From NCBI GenBank assembly GCA_022592445.1, contig JABYQR010000003.1, positions 124,001 to 188,000 of the forward strand: a stretch of 64,000 nt of DNA, in the 5' to 3' direction. Below are positions 22,495 to 33,981 of the stretch, piece by piece. The DNA comes from Cytidiella melzeri (lineage: Eukaryota > Basidiomycota > Agaricomycetes > Polyporales > Irpicaceae). How positions within the stretch are numbered: position 1 is the stretch's first letter; each line of letters begins with the position of its first letter. Position numbers and translations under genes: made by a program. Under the pieces are notes generated by a model. That model did no database searches. It saw nothing but the letters and a program-made list of their open reading frames with translations, and was not told the DNA's origin.

Positions 22495-25311
22495 ATGTCC
22501 GGTCCTCAGGACGTAGGTATCCGTAACAGGGGGAGAGTCGGTCCCTCTACGCGATATTCAAACTCCTCAGGCAGTCAAACAGACGAAGTAGATGACCATA
22601 TTACTGCATCACATCCCGTACGTGACACGTAGTTCTGCTTGCGCAGCGCAATAATGACCCACGCACGCTACCCACCAGAGGGACCGCAGTTCCATCGAGA
22701 AATTGCTAGAGACGGAAGAGGCGAGCGTAGCTGTGGTTGCTATGTTGACGCTGCTCGCATTCGCCCTGCGCTTTTACAAGATCAACCACCCCGACCAAGT
22801 AGTGTAAGCATACGTGAACCATAACTGCGCTCTTGTTCAACGCTCTACAGGTTCGATGAGGTTCATTTCGGCAAATTCGCTGCTCATTACATCTCACGGG
22901 AATATTACTTTGACGTGCACCCTCCTCTTACGAAGCTGCTCTTCGGCCTGGCGGGCTGGTTTGTCGGGTTTGACGGCAGGTTCAAGTTTGACAACATTGG
23001 AGATAGTTATACGGCAAACCACGTGCCGTATGTTGGAATGCGTGCGTTACCTGCGATTCTAGGCAGCTTGACTATTCCTTTGGTGTACGCAATCATGAAG
23101 GAAAGCGGATATTCAACTGTAGTGGCTGCATTTTCCGCATCCCTCATTCTCTTCGGTGCGTTTCTTGCACTCCAACATAAATTATGGTTTGTCAGGATTG
23201 ACTTGAATGCACAGACAACGCTCACATTGCGCAATCCCGTCTCATCTTACTGGATGCTCCCCTCATCTTCTTCATGACCGTGACGATCTACTGCTACGTC
23301 CGATTTCGCAAACTTCGCTACAGGGAATTCTCTCCCGAATGGTGGGGCTGGTTGCTGGCTACCGGAACTTTCATGGCGTGCACCTGGGCCTCCAAGGTCA
23401 ATGGTATTCTTACCGTCGCCGCAATTGGAACTGCCGTTTTGATTGACCTGTGGGATATACTCGATGTGAAGAAGGGACATTCTATGGTACGTGGCATCTT
23501 TGGTACGAAATTGTAGCGTGACATCTTAACCAAGTTTCAGGAATTCTTTTGGAAGCACTTCATGGCTAGGTCTATCGGCTTCATTTTCTTGCCAATTGTG
23601 GTATATCTGTGGTTCTTCTGGGTGCATTTCGCGGTTCTTGCGCGTTCTGGTCCCGGAGATACCTTTATGAGCCCGCAGTTCCAGGAAACTCTTCGGGACA
23701 ATGAGATGCTATTGAACAGTCTAGGTATTTTTCTTCGGCTGAATCCTCCGTAGGTCTTTGTCTAATAACACCCGTCTTCAACTTCAGAGATACGCTACTA
23801 TGATACCATCACGATCAGACATAAAGGAACAAAAGCATTTTTGCATTCACATCCCGAGCGTTATCCCTTGAAGTACGATGATGGACGCATTAGTAGTCAA
23901 GGTAAGACAAGGATGTTTAGGCAATATAGCAGCGCTAATACACTTTTACAGGTCAGCAAGTGACAGGCTACGGGCACGACGACGTTAACAACCATTGGCA
24001 AGTCATCCCAACCAAGTCGCTACCCGAGACTGGCAGAGGGCGAATTGTGAGGAACGATGATATCATTCAACTCCTGCACGTCGCCACCCAGTCAGTCCTC
24101 TTGACGCATGACGTCGCTTCACCAACAATGCCAACGAACGAGGAGTTCACTACATGGCCCAAGGATGATCATTCGCGCTACAACGATACTTTATTCCATC
24201 TTCGTTTGATGGATAGTCATGCTGGCGCTACATGGAAGACGAAGTCTGGTCTTTTCAAGGTTATTCATGTACCGACTAAGGTGGCGATGTGGACTTTCCC
24301 AAGCCAACTGCCCGATTGGGCATTCAACCAACAGGAGGTCAACGGAAAGAAGGAGACCGGTGATAAATCCACTATCTGGTATGTTGATGATATCATCGTC
24401 AACGAAGGTCAGTGTTTCACTTTCTGTTCATACGTCAAGCTCATATATCTCTGGTAGATGGCGAAGGACAAAACAAGAACGAGGTCGTACACAAGGAGCC
24501 GAAAACCATGAACTTCTTCAGGAAGTTCGGTGAACTACAGCTCTTGATGCTTCAGCACAACGCCGGTCTTACTGCTTCACATCCCTACGCAAGCGGACCT
24601 TTTAACTGGCCCTTCCTAGTAAGCGGTATCAGCTTTTGGACCCAGAACGAGGGGCAAAAGCAGATTTATTTGATCGGCAACCTGGCTGGCTGGTGGACAT
24701 GTGTTATCGGCGTCTCCGTTTTCATCGGTATCCTGGGTGCAGATCTGCTGGCACGTCGCCGCGGTGTGGACCCTATTCCTGACTGTAAGTCATTCCTGAT
24801 TCATGTACGCTCGGAGCTTTCGACGTTTACTGTTCCCTTGACAGCTGTCCGCAACCGTCTGTGGAACTCTACTGGATTCTTCCTCCTTGTTTGGGCTGTT
24901 CACTATTTGCCGTTCTTCCTCATGGGCCGTCAGCTGTTCTTGCATCATTATCTGCCCTCGCATCTCGCATCTGCTCTCGTGGCGGGTTCTATATTCTCAT
25001 TCATCCTTAGCGAAACAATCAACTACCCTATCTCCATCCGTGGTCCCTCAACAAGGCCCAAGCCTGCCACGAAGGCGGACTTGGGGCTCAAGGGACCCAT
25101 CATTCTTGCCATCTTTGTGGTGATCTTGTTCTTCTTCTACATCTACACTGCTCCGTTAACTTACGGTACTCCTGGGTAAGCATGTTTGCATGATTGTTCC
25201 ACGTTAGGAACTTCGCTGATCACATATCTCAGCTTGACTGGGGAGCAAGTCAACAGCAAGAGACTGCTGAGCAGCTGGACGTTGCATTTTGCCGCGAAAA
25301 AGACGGATTGA
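22495..25311 (+). CDS. PMT4: Dolichyl-phosphate-mannose:protein O-mannosyltransferase, PMT4 type
   Basis: Ten exons close in phase: 22495-22617, 22679-22803, 22851-23155, 23215-23486, 23541-23724, 23788-23901, 23952-24407, 24458-24784, 24845-25175 and 25233-25311, giving 771 residues. The order is a cytosolic N-terminus, a first membrane helix, the catalytic loop with FDEVHFGKF and DVHPPLTKLL (the Asp-Glu pair typical of PMTs), several membrane helices, then a MIR region near 335-520. The MIR region includes LKYDDGRISSQGQQVTGY, which marks the PMT4 subfamily rather than PMT1 or PMT2. A C-terminal membrane bundle and LLSSWTLHFAAKK complete it. It acts in the ER membrane, starting O-mannosylation of Ser/Thr-rich and membrane-anchored proteins needed for the cell wall. 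Confidence 0.95.
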
Positions 25312-25442
25312 AGAGATTAGTGGAGTTCTCTGTAGGTTGGAGAATATGTATCATTTTTGATGTTTTGCTCTCGCAATACTATACTAGGTTAGAGCAACAT
25401 TGTTGACATCAGCACACGACCGAAGCGTATCCACAAGATCAA

Positions 25443-27424
25443 TTATACGGGGAGTTCCTCTGGCGCAAATATCTGAAAGTTGCGATTGTAGGTACCAGAA
25501 GCTAAAAGCTTCGCGTCCGAAGTGAGATCCACCGACATGACTTTACCGCCATCCGTAGGCAACGTACGCAAAAGCTGCCAGTCATCAGCACTCCATAGCT
25601 TCACCAATCCGTCATATCCGGCGCTGGCCAGGTAAAGTCCTGAGCGATATCGCCACTCTTCTGCATCCGAAGTACCGCTTGCTTGATTTTGAGGTTTATC
25701 GTCTGATTCATCCATGTCGACATCTGCAAGATGTGATTTGGCCAGCAGCTGGGACGATAACGGGGCGTCGACTGAACGGAAGAAGCGTACATCGGCGACG
25801 TTGGATAGATGCGCAGGGATGGTGTAAAGGGCGTTCAGTGACCGCATGTCCCATATCCGTATAGTATCGTCGCCGGAGCCGGTGGCGATTTGGTAGCTAG
25901 AAGTGGAAGTCACTACGAGGTTGCTGGAATTGCGAAGATGCTATTGACTGACCCATTTGGAGAAAAGCTGATTGAGAAGATCGCTTGTACGTGTCCGTCA
26001 AGAACCATTGCTGTCCTCCCTGTACGAAGATCCCATACACGGCCGATTGCGTCCATCCCACTGCATGAACAGTGAGATTGGTTTGAGATGGCTCATACAT
26101 GCCACTTACCCAGAAGCAGCAAGAGCCCCGTCATCTTGGAACTCTACAGAGTAAACTTCTTTCGAGTGACCTTCTTGAAGTAACAGTTCTTTTGAGGTAG
26201 TGGCGTCCCACAACCGCCACGTCGTATCAAAACTAGCACTGGCGACATAATTTCCTGATGGATGGAAGGCAACCCGACACACTCGGTCCTGATGACCTTT
26301 GAGAGTCGATAGTGGGGTTTCGCTGTTCGAAGATACCGTGAGTGGTTGAGTTGTTGAAGCAAGTGTCTGGTTAACCTATTCAATGACCACAAATGTACAT
26401 TGGTATCACCAGCTCCGCTGACGAGATTCACAGACTCTTCAGATTGCGTCAGTGTAGCATTGGGATGCCATGCTACACCTCCGACGCGATCATTGTGTCC
26501 TGTGAGATGACATGAATGAGTTACTCTACTTTCAATTCCAGTGAATGGGTTGTACCTCTGAGCGTCCTGATTGGCGTACAAGACGGCACATTCCACAGCT
26601 TTACGTTGCCTGCCCAGCTGCCTGTGGCAAGTATCTTGCTGTTGGGCGAGAAACGCACTTGCGCTATGGGGCGTTCATCACCAATTTGAGAGCCAAGCGT
26701 GGCAAAGTTCTGTAGGCACTGTTTCGATCGGCCAAGCAGATATAGAATGATGAAACGCACCTTGACCTCTGCAAATACCTTCTTGCGAATGTCAATGATG
26801 CGACCTAAAGGCATCTTGCTATCTATCCGCTGCTGAGCGACTCGTTTTTGAGCTCTACATACACAGACAGAGAAGGCAGTAAGCACCTGGCTACCATCCA
26901 CCGACTATTGTAGCGAGAATCCAACCTGGGAAGTGAGTACTCCGCTATCCTCCTGCGCGACTCGAGGAGCTCTAGTGAGCCTGGCGAGTAGAACTCCTCA
27001 ACCTTGACTGTGCGTGAGCAAAGTAGGCGGAAGACAGATTGAATATGCGGACCTCATCTTCGCTACTCTCGTCACTAGATTCTTCTTCAACTTGCATAGC
27101 ATCATCTCCTCGAGCGGCATTTATTTGGGATAGGACGTAGATGAGACGGTCGCGGCGGTCTGCGGCCTGGGATAAAGGTAGTTAGCTACTAGTGGATGAA
27201 CACACTGCATAGAAAATACTCACTCGCTCTCCAAACAGCGTGATAGGCTCGCCTATCTCCCTGAGCCTGGCCTTGACACGATTGTCGTCGGTCGGTACTG
27301 CCAGACTGCGCGCCTTCTTCTTCCGCTCGAGCTCGTCTAGAAGGACCTTGTTCTCCAGACGCGCCCTCTCGGAGCCCAGGTAGTTTCCATCGTCGATGAG
27401 AGTTTCAAAAGTCAGCTCGGACAT
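25443..27424 (-). CDS. PRP4: U4/U6 small nuclear ribonucleoprotein PRP4 (WD40)
   Basis: Nine exons close in phase: 27424-27224, 27166-27053, 27002-26926, 26854-26761, 26709-26556, 26499-26376, 26322-26110, 26060-25953 and 25896-25443, giving 512 residues. The N-terminal SFM/PRP4 motif is clear: [18 protein letters not shown] then [16 protein letters not shown]. Seven WD40-type blades fill about residues 200-512, with [43 protein letters not shown] and [17 protein letters not shown]4 binds U4/U6 snRNA with PRP3 in the tri-snRNP of the spliceosome. Intron 4 (26760-26710, 51 bp) is a multiple of three without a stop. The donor of intron 2 (GTCCGC) is weak. The stop faces PMT4 at 131 bp. Confidence 0.95.
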
Positions 27425-27546
27425 GGTGTCCTCTCGCCTGTATGAGAGTGCAGGTGAGGGTGCTTCATCCAAAGACGCTGAGCTCGGTAAAGTGCAAACA
27501 TACGGGCGCTTACTCAATAACTGCAACTCGTCGCACGACCGCGACG
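27425..27546. promoter_or_regulatory. Compact divergent promoter of PRP4 and MVP1
   Basis: Only 122 bp separate the two start codons, so both core promoters and leaders must share or overlap this stretch. No TATA box is obvious. Confidence 0.55.
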
Positions 27547-30136
27547 ATGTTCAATGCGCCCCGGCCAGTACAGTCCTATGGCGGTCTATCGTCTTCGAAC
27601 AACATCGGGGCTAGTTTTGTAAACGACCCTCTCGCTCATTCTGCCTACGACTCCGACGGTCTTGATCCTTGGAGCGCCGCACCTAGTCCAGGGCCAATAC
27701 CATATACACCGTCAGGTCCTGCTACCTCTTCTACGGGATTTAGCTCTGTAATAGGTGAGTGTACAGCGTTTTCTAACTGAGACTCGTATTAAAACAATTT
27801 TGCAGCGGAGGCAGTCGTTCCTGGTGTGTACCACGAAGCGTTCGCAGCAGTCGACCCAACCAACTCGGGAGAGACGTCTGTGAATGGCCTCTCGCGCGTA
27901 TTGAGTGCATCGGCACTGTCAGCGAGTACGGTTGACAAGGTCAGAACCCTAGCACTATGTTTCATCAGCCTGACATGATGTTGCTCGCCAGATAATTGGT
28001 TTGGTTAGCTCGCGCAGTCGCGTTTCCAAGCTTGAGTTCTTTGTAGCCCTCGCTCTCGTTGCATTAGCCCAGAACGGAAAGGGTGAATTTACATGGCGGT
28101 ACTGCTGCTTAAATGATTCGCATTGACCTGTCATATTTTATAGACCTAAGCGTGGAACGCGTCGCAGCTCTAGCCCAAGAGGATGCTCTCCCTATACCCA
28201 ACTTGGACTTCAGTTCAATAGCACCATCATCATCTGCATTCTCACCATACGGCAGCGCAGGGATACGTGCGCCAGTACCAACTCGCAGCTACACAAACGA
28301 CGATCCTTGGAGTGCTTCCAAATTCTCCAATCCTTCTGCTCCTACCCGGAATGAAGGTGGAAGCTTGACAAACGGCGCAACCTCTAGTATCGCCGGCTCC
28401 GGTCTCCCCAAAGATTGGTGGCGGAAGCAGGAAACGGTCACCGTCAACATTTTAGGCCAGCAGGGCTTTCTACTCAACAGGTACCTTGTGTACGAAGTTG
28501 GAACCGATGTGAGCCACAATATGTCCAGAAACCGCGTTCCTTGCACTGACGTTATGTTCGTAGCGATCTCCACCAGTTCCGAGACGGTACTCTGAATTCG
28601 TGATCCTATGGGATTGCTTGGTCAGACGATATCCCTTCAGGCTTCTGCCACAACTGCCACCTAAGCGACTTGGTCGTAAGTGCTCGCTCTTTCAAAGATT
28701 GGTTGTACCCTGACACGCTGCGCAGCCGATGAGAGTTTTATTGAGCAACGAAGGTGAGTCGATCCTAGTGCAAACATTGAAAACAGTCTTAATGGTCAAA
28801 GTTCACAGACGCGGGCTAGCTCGGTTCATCAATTTTGTTGTGTATGATTTCATTTCCATCAGACATGCTATATTCTTGTTAAGCTCTTGTGTAGCAACCA
28901 CCCAGTCCTGAAGGAGGACGGACTGCTTGCAGTTTTCTTGTCTGAACCATCTTTCGAGAACTGGCGAAAGCACAACGCAATATTGCAGGAAGAAGAATCT
29001 GTGAGCAAACGAATCGATCCAGTGGAAGAGATGGCCATTCCTAGTGACTTGGAAGCTAAACTCCTGTGAGTAGAAGCTGTATACAGAATTCCGTTCGTTT
29101 GCTCATTGCATTCTATCACAGTGCCGTACGTGGCAAAGTGGGCTCGCTGATCGAGCAGTGGCAGAAGATATGTATCCTAACAGAGCGCATGATTAAACGG
29201 CGTGAAGCAGCAGCGGTACGGGCTTCCTCTCCCCGGCGTACCTTTCTGCCATCTCACTTCTCTTTACCTGCCACCTTCGCTTTATCCGACGATGCTCTTC
29301 CTGGCGACAACGCATCCATGGCATCATCGGTCTTCTCTGGTCTCATGCATCCTGGCCTTCATGTCCAACAACAGGCCGACACTTCTCGCCTTGCGAATGC
29401 TCTCAAAGTCCTCGTAGAAGTCAACCAACGGTGCTGGCGAGGAGACGAATGCGAATTGTGCTTGGGAGTCAGGCAGGGCATATCATCGGTGGCACTACAC
29501 TCAGAGAGGCATGGTGATGCGCTGGAGCAAAGGGTAAGTAACTATAGCTGCTACAATGAGACTGGGCACTGAGGACATCTCTTTCAGGCTCGCACGATGA
29601 TGTATTCAACCCTCGAAGCTTTGAAGGTGAGCATTCCCATGTGAATATAATCTCACGTCTAACTTTCACCCAGGGACAACGCGATCTCTACATTGCAATG
29701 CGAGACCTGTTCATCCGCCACGACAGACTCTCTGAAGACCAAGTGGAGAAGCTGAAGAAACGCGTCGACACAAATTCGCAGAAGTTGGAATCAATCAGGC
29801 AAGGACAGAAGGAGGGATGGCAAGAGGAGGCGGACAAGATTTCTGGCCTTATCGAGAAAGACAAGGTCGCCATTGCGGCTGCATTGAATCGACGAGTGTT
29901 TATTCGTGCATGGTGAGGGACCAACATCTTCGATTGTCTCCCTCGACGCCTTCTGATGATGAAAAATTGTACCCAGTATGTGGCACGAACTGCGTGTAGT
30001 GCTTCACAACCGGGAGAACACGCTTCTCACACAGGCTGTGCAGTCTTTCGCTCGCGAGGAGCGGGAGTTTGCCGAGGGCGTTGCTACTAATTGGAGTCGT
30101 CTGGCTGATGCAGTTCAGGATATGCCGTATGAGTGA
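27547..30136 (+). CDS. MVP1: Sorting nexin MVP1 (PX and C-terminal helical/BAR-like region)
   Basis: Twelve exons close in phase: 27547-27754, 27806-27939, 27992-28082, 28144-28508, 28564-28675, 28726-28753, 28809-28841, 28895-29065, 29122-29533, 29588-29626, 29674-29912 and 29977-30136, giving 663 residues. The N-terminus is Ser/Pro-rich with a DPWSA motif and an EH-like helical stretch. The PX domain is near 240-345 ([32 protein letters not shown], split by small exons of 28 and 33 bases). The C-terminal part carries [31 protein letters not shown] and [14 protein letters not shown], matching the MVP1/SNX8 family. MVP1 binds PI3P on endosomes and acts in retrograde sorting and vacuolar delivery. 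Confidence 0.93.
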
Positions 30137-30642
30137 GGCTTCTATCATTGGAGGAAGGGACTTTTCAGGAGCCATTTGTAGAGACTGTTGCATAATTTGA
30201 TACCATTTGTTTTTCTTCCGTGACGACGTTCATCAGTTCCAACCCTCTAGTCAGCCAACCACTGCATGGATAACAGTCCACTGTCGACTGTGATCAAATC
30301 GGGAGCACCAACCCATCGGTCAACTATTTCGAATCGGTCGTAAAAATGCTAGATTACCATGGCATGGCATATATTCGGATTAGATACACACTACGTAGTA
30401 TAGTCTTACTCTACCTGTCCCTCGTCCGTCCACCTGCCGGCTTCTATTTCAGTCGGACGCACATCACAATACTGTAGGGCGGGTATCGCCATCACATCGT
30501 CCGAAAAGAATGGAAGGGGGTATAACGTTCGTAGTAAACGTCCTAGGCCTCATATCAAACACAATCAACTGTCCGTGTCATATTGTTCGTGTTGTTAATA
30601 GTCCTTGGCAGTAGTACGTCACAAAAAGACAGTCCGCGCCGT
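30137..30642. other. Intergenic between convergent MVP1 and cytochrome b561 genes
   Basis: About 500 bp holding two 3' UTRs. No gene or repeat is seen. Confidence 0.5.
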
Positions 30643-32414
30643 CTAGTACGTGTTTGAGGGGCGCATTGGCTGCTGTGCATCCGAGCTTGTGGGGGACGTC
30701 GTTTGTCTCGAAGACGCTTCTTGGCGGTACTGGCGACGAAGGAAGAGGATAACGCCACCAAAGTAAAACGCAGGAACGAGCTGTGAGAGTGTGTAAGAAT
30801 GGTCATATGATCGGAGCGAGGGAACACGTACGACCAGCCAGACGATCCAAGCAATGTTCGCTCCATTCTTGACCTTCCCTCGGCCGGTGTATAGAGGCCA
30901 CTCTGTCCTGAACCCGGTACGAACCTACGAGGTAGCGTAAGTCTCTGCTGAATATTCTGCTGACTCCACTAACAGCTTGCTCACCTGGTAAAATGCGATA
31001 CCTATAATGAACAGCCCCAGAATCGCATGGAAGTAGTTCTGAATGGTCCTGCCTCGCAGCCTCACCGCGAGGGAGCGGGGCTTGAAGAAATGGATGACAG
31101 CTCCAAGAAGCACTTGCGCCCAGTACAGCGCGAAAAGCGCTACTCCCCATTTCATGTGTGTATCAGCAAGCCCGAGCACACCGTTCATCTTGACAGCGGT
31201 GACACCCAACGCGAAACCGGTGACAATCAAAGGCATAGCTGTTGGTGGTCCATCAGTAAAAGAGCTTATGGAGACATTGCGGGCTGACTCACCGATCCCG
31301 AACTGGATGATCCAGTGTAGAGTGAACCACACTGAGGTGTACGTCCGGGCCCAACGAGCGACCAGAGCTCCGATCGGTAAGAACACCAGGAATCCGAACA
31401 TACTGATGATCGCATGCGCAATGATGTACTGCTCATACGGCAGTAAAGGTATGCCTGAAAACGTCTGCTCGTTACTCCCAGCGGTGGTGCCGTTCTGGTT
31501 GGCGCTACCGCTCCCGCTCGCCGTTTGCGACAATGTAAACACTGGGTTAGTCGGATCCTTTGAGTCGGAGGCAATTGTGCCGGACAAGTCTATTGATGTT
31601 GGTCCAGACTCAAGATGCTGAAGGAGTGTGGCGTCGGCTGCTGTACTCCCTGGATTGGTCCCTCCAAAGGCCCAAATGATGTTCTGCTTGGTTGCACTGG
31701 CAGAGGGTATAGTGAACACAAACTTGGGGTTGGTACCGCTCGTGAGGCTCAGTGAGGATTGTAGTGTGGCCACTTGTGGTGGATTTGAGACGACCGTTGG
31801 CATAACCTCAGCTGGTGCCATCCTTTGTGAAAGTGTAATGCTACCGTCCGTGTTCGGCCACATGATCACCATGGGGGAGTTCGCCATCTGGCTTCCAAAA
31901 CCCCTAGAGGAGGGAGAGCTGTTAGCGAGATCGGTATCACTGGCGAGTAGAGAACTACATTGCTATCCAGCCAATTTGCGCTTTCCCTAGGCTTTGGAGA
32001 GTAACTGGAAAAATACGGTTGAATATGCATAAAGGTGCTCAATGGGGAGTAAACGCACACTGTGTACTAGAGCCGTTGACCAGGCCCCCTATGCACATGA
32101 GATCCGTGCAGACTACACCTCCGTTGAGACCAATAAGCGCCGACGAGTTTGTAGTGGCAGACGAGGAGGAGGACGGGGAAGAGGTGGCATTTGTTGTTGG
32201 AGACGATGCCGCGGGCGCTGTCGGACTAACGACATTACTTGCGCTTTGATCGTTGTCTCCGTCCTGATCAGGACCGTCGTCTGCACCCTGAGAGCGCATA
32301 TCAGCAACACGCGGCTTTTCACAAGACAAACTGGAGAACACTCACCGGTCCCTTGGGTCTTGCATAGACGGAAGAAACGATGGCTAAAGCCAACAACGCA
32401 ATGCTTTTTCTCAT
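30643..32414 (-). CDS. Secreted/membrane DOMON-cytochrome b561 protein
   Basis: Exons 32414-32346, 32287-32059, 32004-31959, 31903-31293, 31238-30985, 30924-30832 and 30780-30643 close in phase, giving 479 residues. A signal peptide covers about 1-18 (MRKSIALLALAIVSSVYA). After a Ser/Thr-rich linker comes a DOMON cytochrome domain (FTLQSLGKAQIGWIAMGFG and SPMVIMWPNTDGSITLSQR), then five to six membrane helices of cytochrome b561. Likely haem histidines are in QYIIAHAIISM, WFTLHWIIQFG, LADTHMKWG and QNYFHAILG. A short cytosolic tail ends in RPSNTY. Family members move electrons across membranes. In wood and litter fungi the DOMON type is related to the cytochrome part of cellobiose dehydrogenase; substrate and partner are unknown here. 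The 46-base exon is small but needed for the GW..GFG motif. Confidence 0.9.
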
Positions 32415-33981
32415 GTTGAAGTCGTGAACGAGAGCAAAAAGTGTTGATGTCTACAACGTTGCCAGCGTGCTTTTATAGAGACTGTTCGCACGGCAGGCGT
32501 CCCGACTGCTCTGCTGCGGCTGTCATTTGATCATGAGAAGAAGTCGGGTTTGTGTGAGAATACTTACCTCGATTAGAAGCGTAACGGGGCTTGTTCGAGC
32601 AAGCGTGGGTGCAGTCTCACCTCTACGGGGTTCCGCGAGGAGGTTCGTGCGTTTGCTTGGGCTTCGCGCAGTCAGGGCCTGCATCGCCACAAAGACAGCA
32701 GGGAGCGACCAAAAAATCGCACTGTGCGCACTGCGATTGGACGAGAAAGCTGCCGTGAGAGTGCGAGTTCGAGTAGCCGGGGTGGTGCGACGGAAAGCAG
32801 TGCATATTTCCCAGGCTAACTTGCTTCTTAGACTACGCAATAGCGACCTCAAGGCTGAAAATGAAGACCAAGCACTTTTCAATAGTTCCTCGGGAATCGT
32901 TGACAAAGAATGCGTGCATTAGCTGTACAGCCATTTGTTGACATGTTGTGGGAGATCGACGCTGGCTATGGCTGTAACGTGCATTCAAAGCACCGCTGAG
33001 GTCAATACGGTGGTGGTGAGTTGTATCCATATGTGCAATGCACGTACCGCGATGCTAGAATCACTTTTCCTGCGCTGTCACCGTCGGCCACAGCGCAGAG
33101 ATTTGGTCTCGCGAGGTCAGGGAGACAAGGATAGATAGACGTAGGCACAGAATGAGACTGTATCTGGGGTGAAGACCAACTCGAACTGAGGGTTCGAGCT
33201 GCGGCCTTACTATGGACACGGCGGAAGAATCGTAGACACCGTTGTAGCTGTAGTAGAACCAAGTCAGTGTCGTATCATTTGCTGTGCAAGGTCAGAAGTC
33301 GCACCTTCAACTTGTGGTGTAGAAGTTGGTCACGTTGTGGTGGAAGACTCGAGTCGAGCGTAGGTGTGAGCGCTAAGCGCTTGGTGCCGAGTGCGCAGAG
33401 ATCATGAACTTGAACACTCTTATATATCTCGAATTTATCATCCTGTGGTCTGTGCTCTATGAACATTTGTCTGGCACTACGATGTCGGACATGGTTTGAC
33501 CAAATACCTGTGGGCATAGGGAGTACTTCATCGGCAAACGAATGTAGCGCTGCTATGTATTCCCCATGCAAATGCAAGGGTTGTGTCGCCTTCCTTGGGA
33601 GGCTGGGTTTGTTGAAGGATTAATCAATGACAACAGTACTCTGTCAAGATCTATACTGAATTGAGGGCGTACAAGAAGCTGCAAGCAGGGGGAGCTCTCC
33701 TCGTTGCCACCGCCATGGCAGACGGTGATGTATTGGCAAAACATAGTGACCCAATTTTTTTCAGTAACGAAACGGCACAAGTTCAATACTGGGAGCTGAA
33801 AGTTGCTGTATCGAATGCTGCATATGCTTGATAGCTGCCAAGATGCAGCTATAACACAGTCAGAAAGGGTCCCTAGAGGCGGGTGCTACGATAACTACTA
33901 GGTATATTGAGTATTCGAATGTAAAAAAGCTCATAAAGCCATCTTAAATGCTATCATACACACATCGCCCATGTTCTTTTT
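32415..33981. other. Intergenic, 1.6 kb
   Basis: Upstream of the cytochrome b561 gene and downstream of the BYE1-like gene. Overlapping short frames occur at 32523-32922 on both strands, including a Cys-rich minus-strand one, and at 33002-33577. None has a domain or a consistent splice pattern. A TATA-like ATATATAAGAG on the minus strand near 33420 could belong to an unrecognised short gene. Confidence 0.45.

Noticed and set aside
32623..32805. Minus-strand Cys-rich 60-codon frame resembling a zinc-binding segment
   Set aside because: Cysteine spacing fits no known finger; there is no ATG context or splice structure, and a longer frame runs on the other strand.
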